A stretch of 32,143 nt of DNA, taken from Bermanella sp. 47_1433_sub80_T6 (GTDB taxonomy: Bacteria; Pseudomonadota; Gammaproteobacteria; Pseudomonadales; Oceanobacteraceae). Within the stretch, counting starts at the first letter, position 1. Each line of letters opens with the position of its first letter. The notes under the pieces are model-generated. The model was not told the DNA's origin. It made no database searches and saw only the letters and a list, made by a program, of their open reading frames with translations. The DNA is taken from contig MAAD01000229.1 of NCBI GenBank assembly GCA_002162985.1, positions 1-32,143 of the forward strand, in the 5' to 3' direction. Below are positions 8,087 through 15,208 of the stretch, in pieces. A program made the position numbers and the translations under genes.

Positions 8087-9244
8087 CTATGCCGCCATTT
8101 TATCCAGCATGGGCCTTAACATATCGTGCAGCTTGGGGTTATCGTCCATCTGTTTAAATAACTCCTGCAGCAATTGCTTGGGCTGTTGAAATTGGTCGGC
8201 GGTCTCCCTTGCCTGTTGCAAACCAGACGCAAATTGCCCCAAGGGCTGCATCAACCCTCTGGGTAAGGCATCTTGATTACCATAATCCCTGGCTCCGGTG
8301 AATTGATAGGCGCTTACCTGTTGTTGTTGCATGTTTAAACTGAACTGGGCGATTTGCTCACCATCACTGTCCAATTCCAATGCCATATCAAACGCGGTGG
8401 CCAAATCTCCGTCATAAAACTCATCGGCCAGATTGTTAACCTGCCCTAACAAGTCTTGGATGGCGGTCATCTCTGCCTCGTTTAAATCCCCTTGCACACT
8501 AAAGGCATAACCGGAACTGGCATTTTCGCTGAAACCATAAGCATTAACCGAGCCCTGCTCATTTTCAAGATTAAGAGACTGCTCATATAATTCATAATCA
8601 CTCACCGCGCTAATAGTGACCTTGTCCCCTTCCTGAGTCACCAGATCAAATGAAAAACTGTTTTTTTGCCGCTGATAACTCTGCTCGTATTGCAGGGCAT
8701 TAGTGGCAGAAGCTGGCACGTTGTCTTCCTCAGCTGAATCCAAAGGGGCGAATAACGCTTCCTCAAGTTTATCGATACCCTGATAAATGCCCTCTTCGGC
8801 AAGGTCAATTTTTTCGCCCAACTCATCACTGAGTTTACCCACGCTCTCTATTTGCTCACGAGCCTGAGCAAAGCCGGTTTCCACCCCGGAACGGGCCGCA
8901 TTTAGCATGCCTTCTAGTTCTTCATCTGACGCGCCATTGGCGGCGGCATGTTCGATTCTCTTATTCACATGTTTGAGCACCGTGTCCATCACCGCATCCG
9001 CATCAAACATGGTTTCCTTAACCGTTTGTTCCGGGCGTAAATCCAGCCCCATATTTTCTTTAAGGCTTTGCATTAGGCTGCTACTGGCCGATTGCTCAGC
9101 GCCCGAGCCATTATTGCCTTTTAACAGTGAATTAATGGCAGGCTCACGTTCAGAGCGAAAATAAGATTGAAACAGGGATGCAGAAACCGTGATCATGGCG
9201 ACATACTCTGGGCATTTGTCATAAACATCGGCTGATATGGGCAT
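8087..9244 (-). CDS. DUF5610 domain protein
   Basis: 385 residues, acidic, Gln/Glu/Ala-rich, with no signal peptide or membrane segment. Residues about 75-165 (DADAVMDTVLKHVNKRI, then AANGASDEELEGML, GVETGFAQA and the helical stretch after it) match my recollection of DUF5610, a helical domain of unknown function in marine gammaproteobacteria. The C-terminal half repeats short amphipathic helices. The start is uncertain: the ATG at 9244 has only a weak AAAG ahead, and an ATG at 9196 (MITVSASLFQSYF) is a good alternative giving 369 residues. The gene diverges from the desaturase and shares its upstream CRP-type palindrome. A link to envelope or flagellar functions would be guesswork. Confidence 0.7.
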   Translation of the reverse strand: MPISADVYDKCPEYVAMITVSASLFQSYFRSEREPAINSLLKGNNGSGAEQSASSSLMQSLKENMGLDLRPEQTVKETMFDADAVMDTVLKHVNKRIEHAAANGASDEELEGMLNAARSGVETGFAQAREQIESVGKLSDELGEKIDLAEEGIYQGIDKLEEALFAPLDSAEEDNVPASATNALQYEQSYQRQKNSFSFDLVTQEGDKVTISAVSDYELYEQSLNLENEQGSVNAYGFSENASSGYAFSVQGDLNEAEMTAIQDLLGQVNNLADEFYDGDLATAFDMALELDSDGEQIAQFSLNMQQQQVSAYQFTGARDYGNQDALPRGLMQPLGQFASGLQQARETADQFQQPKQLLQELFKQMDDNPKLHDMLRPMLDKMAA

Positions 9245-9331
9245 TACTTTAGGCTTTTACTGGCTCTTTTTTCTGCAACATTAACCACCTGAAACGACTG
9301 TCCTACAATCCAATTATCACCAAAATATTAA

Positions 9332-9347
9332 TGTGACATAGATCACA
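9332..9347. promoter_or_regulatory. CRP/Vfr-type binding site
   Basis: TGTGA CATAGA TCACA is a perfect match to the CRP half-sites with the right 6-base spacer; flanking AA and CTT also agree with the extended consensus. The centre is 96 bases before the desaturase ATG (9436) and 95 bases before the divergent DUF5610 start (9244). A possible desaturase promoter, CTGACG (9357-9362) - 17 bases - TATATT (9380-9385), would place the site near -52, not a classic activator position, so the mode of control is open. Confidence 0.75.
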
Positions 9348-9435
9348 CTTTAACTGCTGACGCCCCTATTTGTAGCTGCTATATTCGCTTCCAGTTACAT
9401 TTAATTACGTAAACTTACAATAAAAAGAAAAAGTT

Positions 9436-10476
9436 ATGGATAATCTGAGAAGCACAGACGAACAACAAATAAAGAACATTCAATCGGCGGTGCGCCTGGC
9501 GGACGCCAGGTGGAAGAGTCGATTCCCCCTGTTAAATCATCAAGACGCTCTGGGCATGATCATCTTGCTGGTGTCCCTGGCAGGCATGGTCAGTTCCGGC
9601 CTGGCTTATTTGGCTGACCTCATACCCGCCTGGAGCTGCATCCTTATTACCGCCTTTTTCGCCGGTGTGTCTCACGAACTGGAACACGACCTCATTCACC
9701 GCCTTTACTTCCGTAAAAATGCTCTGGTTCATAATTTTATGATGTTAACGGTCTGGATCATGCGCCCCAACACCGTTAACCCTTGGTACCGTCGTGGCAT
9801 TCATTTTAATCACCACAAGGTATCCGGCACTGCGGAAGACATCGAAGAGCGTGTATTGGGCAACGGCATGAAATTCGGCTGGAAACGCATCATTACCTCC
9901 CTGGATGGATTTTTATCCATATCAGTGCGTCGCAAAGAGCTTACGGAAATGAAGTTATTTAACTACATTCCCTTTGTACTCAAGGGCGCCCCCCTTGCTC
10001 ATATTTATATCGTGTCTTTGTACGCGTTGCTGGCCATTCACGGCTTTCAAATGGTTGCCCAGTTTATGGATTTTCAATACACCTACCCAGCCTGGATATC
10101 ACAGATCATTGACGGCCTAAACATACTGGCGGTGGTATGGGTATTACCCAATACCCTGCGTGCCTTTAGTCTGCACACGGTGACTTCCATGCTGCATTAT
10201 TATGGCGACGTAGACAGCCTGATTAAGCAATGTCAGGTCATGAACCACTGGGCCCTGGCACCTCTAAATTTATTCTGCTTTAACTTTGGCAGCACCCATG
10301 TCATACATCACCTGGTAGTGTCTCAACCATTTTACTTACGCCAATTAGTGGCCAAAGAGATACATCAGGTCATGAAAGAGAATGGTATTCGCTTTAATGA
10401 CTTTGGATCCGTTTTACGGGCCAACCGCTACAACAAGATCCCAGCCGTGGAGCCCTTGATGGCCAAGACAGTTTAA
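9436..10476 (+). CDS. membrane fatty acid desaturase family protein
   Basis: 346 residues. Non-haem di-iron membrane oxidoreductase fold, with the three histidine boxes in the right order: HELEH at 80-84 plus His88, HFNHH at 123-127 and HVIHH at 288-292. Four main hydrophobic segments (about 38-60, 64-78, 185-205, 225-240) put the boxes on the cytoplasmic side. It probably introduces double bonds in membrane acyl chains; a hydroxylase of the same superfamily cannot be excluded. The start ATG lacks a good Shine-Dalgarno (AAAAAG is nearest). The gene has its own promoter region with a perfect CRP-like palindrome at 9332-9347 and is closed by a hairpin terminator, so it is monocistronic. Confidence 0.85.
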   Translation: MDNLRSTDEQQIKNIQSAVRLADARWKSRFPLLNHQDALGMIILLVSLAGMVSSGLAYLADLIPAWSCILITAFFAGVSHELEHDLIHRLYFRKNALVHNFMMLTVWIMRPNTVNPWYRRGIHFNHHKVSGTAEDIEERVLGNGMKFGWKRIITSLDGFLSISVRRKELTEMKLFNYIPFVLKGAPLAHIYIVSLYALLAIHGFQMVAQFMDFQYTYPAWISQIIDGLNILAVVWVLPNTLRAFSLHTVTSMLHYYGDVDSLIKQCQVMNHWALAPLNLFCFNFGSTHVIHHLVVSQPFYLRQLVAKEIHQVMKENGIRFNDFGSVLRANRYNKIPAVEPLMAKTV

Positions 10477-10489
10477 GTTAAACCTTCAT

Positions 10490-10529
10490 AAAAAAGGCCG
10501 GTTATCACTCAGAATAACCGGCCTTTTTT
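10490..10529 (+). terminator. intrinsic terminator after the desaturase gene
   Basis: Perfect 16-bp stem AAAAAAGGCCGGTTAT with its complement at 10514-10529, 8-base loop, ending in T6. It begins 14 bases after the desaturase stop. The A6 on the left arm makes it able to act on both strands. Confidence 0.93.
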
Positions 10530-10624
10530 ATGCCTACTACTTTGCTTACTGGCATAAATACTATTGGCATTATTGACCCTACGGGTTACTGTGGCGAACA
10601 TTAAAACAATCAAGAGACAACCAC

Positions 10625-11197
10625 ATGAGCACAGAAAACTGGGTCATTTTAGGGGTCGCCATTGCCATCGTTCTATATTTTATAACCTTGTATAACGGCC
10701 TGGTATCCCTTAAACACAATGTCACTAAGGCATGGGCCAACATCGACGTTTTGCTTAAGCAGCGTCACGACGAACTGCCCAAGTTAGTGGCCGCCTGCAA
10801 AGAAGTCATGAAATTTGAACAGGACACATTGGAAAAGGTCATTCGCGCGCGCTCCGGCGTGGCCACTGCCAGACAAAGCGGCAATGTTAAGGCCGTGGGA
10901 CGAGCAGAAACCACTTTGCGTGCCGGACTGGGCAATCTGTTTGCGCTGGCCGAGTCTTACCCCGAACTCAAAAGTAATGAGTCGTTTCAACAACTGCAAA
11001 GCCGCATCAGCTCCCTGGAGAACACCATCGCCGATCGCCGTGAACTGTATAATGAAACCGTGAACAACAATAACGTGCGCATCGAGCAGTTTCCCGATGT
11101 ATTGATCGCCTCGCGCTTTAATTTTAAGGCCGCCGACTTATTAGAATTTGAAGAGGCTGAATTAAAAGACGTTAATATTTCCAAGCTGTTCAATTAA
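10625..11197 (+). CDS. LemA family membrane protein
   Basis: 190 residues. N-terminal membrane segment at about 7-24 (VILGVAIAIVLYFITLYNGL), then the LemA helical-bundle domain: LKHNVTKAWANIDVLLKQR at 29-47, LPKLVAAC at 51-58, and the long helices to ISKLFN. The family signature, a short exposed N-terminus, one TM and a coiled helical domain, is complete. The molecular role of LemA proteins is not established; they are anchored in the inner membrane. The gene is directly followed, 9 bases later, by the GIDE-domain gene, a recurring partner. No convincing promoter was identified in the 95 bases after the desaturase terminator. Confidence 0.92.
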   Translation: MSTENWVILGVAIAIVLYFITLYNGLVSLKHNVTKAWANIDVLLKQRHDELPKLVAACKEVMKFEQDTLEKVIRARSGVATARQSGNVKAVGRAETTLRAGLGNLFALAESYPELKSNESFQQLQSRISSLENTIADRRELYNETVNNNNVRIEQFPDVLIASRFNFKAADLLEFEEAELKDVNISKLFN

Positions 11198-11206
11198 GCC
11201 CGCCAT

Positions 11207-12133
11207 ATGAAAATTGATCTAAACAATATTGGACAATTAAGCCCCGGAGAATTCTGGGGCTTTTTAATTTTTCCTGCGGCCATAACCCTGTTTTGTCTAT
11301 GGGCGTTTGTCCGGTACTTGAGATTTGCCCGTTTAATTGAAGACACCCCCACTTCCAAGATTCGTTCGGCCGCGCAAGGCTTTACCGAACTGGAAGGACG
11401 TGCCGTACTGGTGGCCAAATCGATACTGGCCTCACCATTATCCGGCAAGGCCTGTATCTGGTATCGCTTCAAGGTGGAACGCAAAATAGATACCGGAAAA
11501 AGTACCTCCTGGCGCACCGTGCAATCAGGTAGCAGTGCCCACCCTATTCGCCTGGACGATACCACGGGGCATTGCCTGTTGAGCCAAAAGGGGGCATCCA
11601 TACATACCCACCTTAAAAAAACCTGGTATGGCATGTCGTCAAGCCCGTCCCTTAAGAGTGTTGAACGCAGTGACAGCTTTTTGCAGTATGGCAACTATCG
11701 CTACACCGAAGAACTCATCACAGAAAACACGCCCCTGTATGCCCTGGGACACTTCAAGACGGTACGCTCAACAGATAACTTCCAGCTTCGAAAGGCCGTG
11801 GCCAACATCATTAGTGACTGGAAAGCCGACTACCAACAACTGTTGGCCAGGTTCGATAGAAACAACGACGGCACCTTAGATGAAAAAGAATGGAAGCTAG
11901 TACGCCTGGCCGCCAAACTGGAAGCCGACGATCTAAATAAAGAATTGTTAAACGAACCGGAAATTCATACCATGGAAAAACCGGTTAAAGGGCTGCCCTA
12001 CCTCATCAGCACCGGCGAGCAGGACAGCTTTGCCAACAAATTCAAATGGTATAGCCGCCTGGCTTTTATTGCCTTTGTGGCCACCAGCTACTGCACTGTT
12101 TGGCTGTTACAGGCGCGCCTCAACCTTCATTGA
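11207..12133 (+). CDS. GIDE-like membrane protein with an EF-hand
   Basis: 308 residues. TM at about 16-36, TM at about 285-303, and between them a domain like the GIDE (MUL1-type) family: ELEGRAVLVAKSILASPLSG at 61-80, CIWYRFKVERKI at 83-94, and a later YTEELITENTPLYALGHF at 166-183. An EF-hand calcium loop is inserted after it: Asp217, Asn219, Asp221, Thr223, Asp225 and Glu228 occupy the six ligand positions. No RING domain is present, so this is not a ubiquitin ligase; only the membrane GIDE part is shared with MUL1. Pairing with LemA is a known bacterial arrangement; function is unknown. The stop abuts the pepD stop on the other strand with no spacer. Confidence 0.8.
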   Translation: MKIDLNNIGQLSPGEFWGFLIFPAAITLFCLWAFVRYLRFARLIEDTPTSKIRSAAQGFTELEGRAVLVAKSILASPLSGKACIWYRFKVERKIDTGKSTSWRTVQSGSSAHPIRLDDTTGHCLLSQKGASIHTHLKKTWYGMSSSPSLKSVERSDSFLQYGNYRYTEELITENTPLYALGHFKTVRSTDNFQLRKAVANIISDWKADYQQLLARFDRNNDGTLDEKEWKLVRLAAKLEADDLNKELLNEPEIHTMEKPVKGLPYLISTGEQDSFANKFKWYSRLAFIAFVATSYCTVWLLQARLNLH

Positions 12134-13621
12134 TTAAAGCGCCTTAACATCCGCCAGCGTGCCTAAGCTGGCCAGCAGATATTGCCAAAACTTTTGCACA
12201 CTGGAGATGCTCACACGCTCATCCGGTGAATGGGCGCCCCGGATCATAGGCCCAAAGGAAATCATCTGCCAATGGGGATAAGTGGCCCCTAGAATACCGC
12301 ACTCTAGCCCGGCATGAATCACCTGAATCTTGGCGGGCTCGCCAAAACATTGTCCATGCACACGCTGCATGAGCGTCATGATGGGAGATTCTTTAATGGG
12401 CGCCCAACCTGGATACGCATTCATTACTTCCACCCGGGCACCGGCCAATTCAAACACCGCACGAATGGCGGCCACCTGAGCATCACGGGCCGAATCCATA
12501 AGGGATCTGGGCAGGCAACAAATCGTTAACTCAGTTTCGCTTTGCACCAGCGTGGCCAGATTATTGGACGTTTCCACCACCCCATCAAACTGATCACTCA
12601 TACGGCGCACACCGTGAGGGCAAGCCAATAAAGCGGCCACCACTTTTTGAGAAAATTCATGGCACCATACCTTGGCAGGTGCGGCCACTTCCTCAATGGT
12701 GATATCCAGATGGGTTTCATAACCTGAAAACTCTACAGCCATTGCTTCACTCAATTTATTAAGCGCTTGCAACGCGGAATTTTCAGTGCCGGCGGCAATC
12801 AATATGGTTGCACCGGCATCTCGGCAGATGGCGTTGCGCAAGGTACCGCCAGACACTTGCAATATTTTAGTGCCCTGCTGCAGGCAACTTTCCAATAAAC
12901 GCGCTAATAATTGATTGCCATTGGCCAAAGGTTTATGAATCTCTATACCCGAATGCCCGCCCTGCAGCCCCGAAATTTTAATTTCATAAGCCAGGCAATC
13001 ATCCTGCGCCGCTTCCAGCTGCAATTGGAAATGTGCATTTACATCCACCCCTCCTGCGCAGCCCACATAAAGCTCACCCTCTTCTTCCGTATCCAAATTT
13101 AATAATACTTTACCTGCTAACACATCACCTGCCAGCCCAGCCGCCCCCGACATGCCGGCCTCTTCATCTACGGTCAGCAAGGCTTCAATGGGACCATGCA
13201 CCAGCGTGGCATCCCCCAGCACAGCTAAGATAGCCGCCACCCCTATGCCGTTGTCGGCGCCCAAGGTCGTGCCGGTGGCTTTTACCCAGTCACCCTGTAC
13301 CTGAGGGATGATAGAGTCTGTGAAAAAGTCATGAGAACTTTCATTGGTTTTCTGCGACACCATATCCAGGTGGGATTGCAAAACCACAGGCAAGGCATCT
13401 TGTTTGCCTTTGGAAGCGGGTTTGCTGAGAATTAAATTACCCACTTCATCCTGGCGGGCATTTATATTATTTTTGCCACACCAATCAGTTATCTCTTTTA
13501 TCAAAACGGCTTCGTGTTTAGAGGGGCGCGGAATATCGCACAGGGTTTGAAAATGCTGCCATAAAGGCTTTGGGGTTAGAGCGGATAAGGGCACCAGGTT
13601 TTCCTTGCTAAAACGTTTCAT
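12134..13621 (-). CDS. pepD: cytosolic non-specific dipeptidase (aminoacyl-histidine dipeptidase)
   Basis: 495 residues from the ATG at 13621, close to the E. coli PepD length (about 485). Hydrolyses a range of dipeptides in the cytoplasm; M20 metallopeptidase fold with two zinc ions. Visible ligands: SHLDMV (His84), GADNGIGVA (Asp123), VDEEAG (Glu153/154), NLDTEEEG (Asp177) and a late GAHSPDERV histidine. The frame is open 40 codons further to a TTG at 13741, but that start lies inside the hairpin behind amtB and the added residues do not resemble the family, so I rejected it. The Shine-Dalgarno of 13621 is weak. It follows amtB on the same strand and converges with the GIDE gene. Confidence 0.92.
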   Translation of the reverse strand: MKRFSKENLVPLSALTPKPLWQHFQTLCDIPRPSKHEAVLIKEITDWCGKNNINARQDEVGNLILSKPASKGKQDALPVVLQSHLDMVSQKTNESSHDFFTDSIIPQVQGDWVKATGTTLGADNGIGVAAILAVLGDATLVHGPIEALLTVDEEAGMSGAAGLAGDVLAGKVLLNLDTEEEGELYVGCAGGVDVNAHFQLQLEAAQDDCLAYEIKISGLQGGHSGIEIHKPLANGNQLLARLLESCLQQGTKILQVSGGTLRNAICRDAGATILIAAGTENSALQALNKLSEAMAVEFSGYETHLDITIEEVAAPAKVWCHEFSQKVVAALLACPHGVRRMSDQFDGVVETSNNLATLVQSETELTICCLPRSLMDSARDAQVAAIRAVFELAGARVEVMNAYPGWAPIKESPIMTLMQRVHGQCFGEPAKIQVIHAGLECGILGATYPHWQMISFGPMIRGAHSPDERVSISSVQKFWQYLLASLGTLADVKAL

Positions 13622-13700
13622 GTAGCCAGCAAGAATGCAACACAGGATAGATTTTGTATAGCCAGTTTTGGCAGAGGAAAAAAGATGATTGTGCAGAAAT

Positions 13701-13741
13701 TTGAATGCGCCGTCTTGCCAGTTGCAAGACGGCGCATTCAA
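13701..13741 (-). terminator. long perfect hairpin behind amtB
   Basis: 18-bp perfect inverted repeat TTGAATGCGCCGTCTTGC / complement at 13724-13741, loop CAGTT. It begins 10 bases after the amtB stop (TAG at 13754-13752). No clean T-run follows on the minus strand, so it may slow or end transcription or protect the amtB transcript end rather than act as a strong classical terminator. It lies 80 bases ahead of the chosen pepD start. Confidence 0.6.
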
Positions 13742-13751
13742 GGGTTAAACC

Positions 13752-14963
13752 CTAGTCATCCGAGGTGGATGCAATTTTATGGATGGCCAAGTCGGCCCCC
13801 AGGTATTCGTCTTCTTCACTCATGCGCAAACCAGACACCACCTTAACCAAACCGTACACGGCAAAGCCGCCGATTAAGGCCACCGCCACACCGGTCAACG
13901 AACCCACTAGCTGAGACATGAAGGTTACGCCGCCCATGCCGCCAAAGGATTCCAGACCAAAGATGCCGGCAGAAATACCGCCCCACACACCACACAAACC
14001 GTGTAGCGGCCAAACACCCAACACATCATCTATGCCAGGGAATTTATTTTGGAAATAGGTAAAGGTATATACAAACAAAGCACCGGCAATACCACCTACA
14101 AACAGAGCGCCCACGGGATGAAACAAATCAGAGCCAGCGCATACGGCCACTAGACCGGCTAACGGGCCATTGTGAATAAAGCCTGGATCATTTTTACCCA
14201 TAACCATAGCCACCAACGTGCCGCCCACCATGGCCATCAAGGAGTTTACTGCTACCAGGCCACTGATGCCGTCCATAGTTTGCGCAGACATCACATTAAA
14301 TCCAAACCAACCTATGGTTAGGATCCAGGCACCCAATCCTAAAAATGGGATACTGGAAGGAGCAAAGGCCACTGGACGACCTTCACGGTAACGACCGCTA
14401 CGGGCACCCAACAAGATGATAGCCGCCAACGCTAACCAGCCGCCCATACCATGCACCACCACAGAGCCGGCAAAATCATGAAACTGGGCACCAAAGGTAT
14501 TTTCAAGCCAATCCTGGTATCCGTAATTACCATTCCAAATCATGCCTTCAAAGAATGGGTAGACCAGTGCCACGATTAAGGCCGATGCAATTAAAAAAGG
14601 ATAAAACTTGGCACGCTCAGCAATACCACCGGACACGATGGCGGGAATGGCGGCGGCGAAGGTTAACAGGAAGAAGAACTTAACCAGTTCGTAACCATTG
14701 GCCTGACTTAACTCGCTGGCACCGCTGAAAAAATCGGCTCCATAAGCCACGCTGTAACCCACAAAAAAGTAAGCGATGGTAGAGATGGCAAAATCGGTGA
14801 TGATTTTTACCAAGGCATTCACCTGGTTCTTCTTGCGCACCGTGCCCACTTCCAGAAAAGCAAAACCGGCGTGCATGAAAAACACCATGATGGCGCCCAT
14901 GAGAATAAAGAATGTATTTGAGCTGCTAACCAGCGCCTCTACGGCACTATTCATATTGTCCAC
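13752..14963 (-). CDS. amtB: ammonium channel AmtB/Amt
   Basis: 403 residues, eleven membrane segments expected. Passive channel that takes up ammonium. The pore histidines are present: His171 in VVVHGMGG and His321 in WPLHGLCGVWGG; the stretch VEALVSSSNTFFILMGAIMV leads straight into TM1, with no long signal peptide. Start: GTG at 14963 with AGGGG 6 bases ahead; an ATG three codons later lacks a spaced Shine-Dalgarno. A glnK partner is not adjacent. The C-terminus (MSEEDEYLGADLAIH) resembles the PII-interacting tail of Amt proteins. The leader shows foldable inverted repeats at 14977-15036, and the gene is closed by the 13701-13741 hairpin. Confidence 0.93.
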   Translation of the reverse strand: MDNMNSAVEALVSSSNTFFILMGAIMVFFMHAGFAFLEVGTVRKKNQVNALVKIITDFAISTIAYFFVGYSVAYGADFFSGASELSQANGYELVKFFFLLTFAAAIPAIVSGGIAERAKFYPFLIASALIVALVYPFFEGMIWNGNYGYQDWLENTFGAQFHDFAGSVVVHGMGGWLALAAIILLGARSGRYREGRPVAFAPSSIPFLGLGAWILTIGWFGFNVMSAQTMDGISGLVAVNSLMAMVGGTLVAMVMGKNDPGFIHNGPLAGLVAVCAGSDLFHPVGALFVGGIAGALFVYTFTYFQNKFPGIDDVLGVWPLHGLCGVWGGISAGIFGLESFGGMGGVTFMSQLVGSLTGVAVALIGGFAVYGLVKVVSGLRMSEEDEYLGADLAIHKIASTSDD

Positions 14964-14976
14964 TGCGTTCCCCTTC

Positions 14977-15036
14977 GATCGGACGTTTTGCGTGCCCAGC
15001 TCAATTTAGGCCTGGGTTTGCCGTCTCTTTGATCGG
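14977..15036 (-). promoter_or_regulatory. foldable 5' leader of amtB
   Basis: On the minus strand just ahead of the AGGGG of amtB: nested short stems, GATC with GATC (15031-15034 / 14977-14980), GACG with CGTC (15025-15022 / 14985-14982) and CCCAG with CTGGG (15016-15012 / 14999-14995). The heptamer GATCGGA also occurs twice as a direct repeat (14977-14983, 15031-15037). The stems are short, so this is a candidate structure or operator pair, not a recognised riboswitch. Confidence 0.3.
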
Positions 15037-15160
15037 ATATCTTATTTTAAATAATGATTAAACCGAGATAGGTAAGATCATTGCCTTATATACGAACCAG
15101 GTTAATGCATTAATTACGCCACACGCATCAAAATGAGGCGAAAAAGAAAGAGGGGGATTT

Positions 15161-15192
15161 AAAAGAATAAGACCTGCATCACTACAGGCCTT
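15161..15192 (-). terminator. terminator after rlmKL
   Basis: On the minus strand AAGGCCTG and CAGGTCTT form an 8-bp stem with one G-U pair (15192-15169), 8-base loop, followed by ATTCTTTT. It starts 17 bases after the rlmKL stop, a typical intrinsic terminator position. Confidence 0.7.
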
Positions 15193-15208
15193 ATATTACG
15201 GGGGATTA

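Noticed and set aside
8056-8088. AGTGGC...GCCACT inverted repeat between the DUF5610 and glutaredoxin-like genes
   Set aside because: Only 6 bp with a 21-base loop and no T-run on the minus strand.
11194-11694. 166-residue open frame on the minus strand
   Set aside because: Lies entirely opposite the GIDE gene, shows no family resemblance and no ribosome binding site; a shadow of the real gene.
13622-13741. 40-residue N-terminal extension of pepD
   Set aside because: It would begin with TTG inside the amtB hairpin and does not resemble dipeptidase N-termini; the ATG at 13621 gives the family length.
14964-15060. possible sigma54 promoter for amtB
   Set aside because: A TGGGCACG-like stretch exists, but the GG-N10-GC spacing of a sigma54 site is not met.
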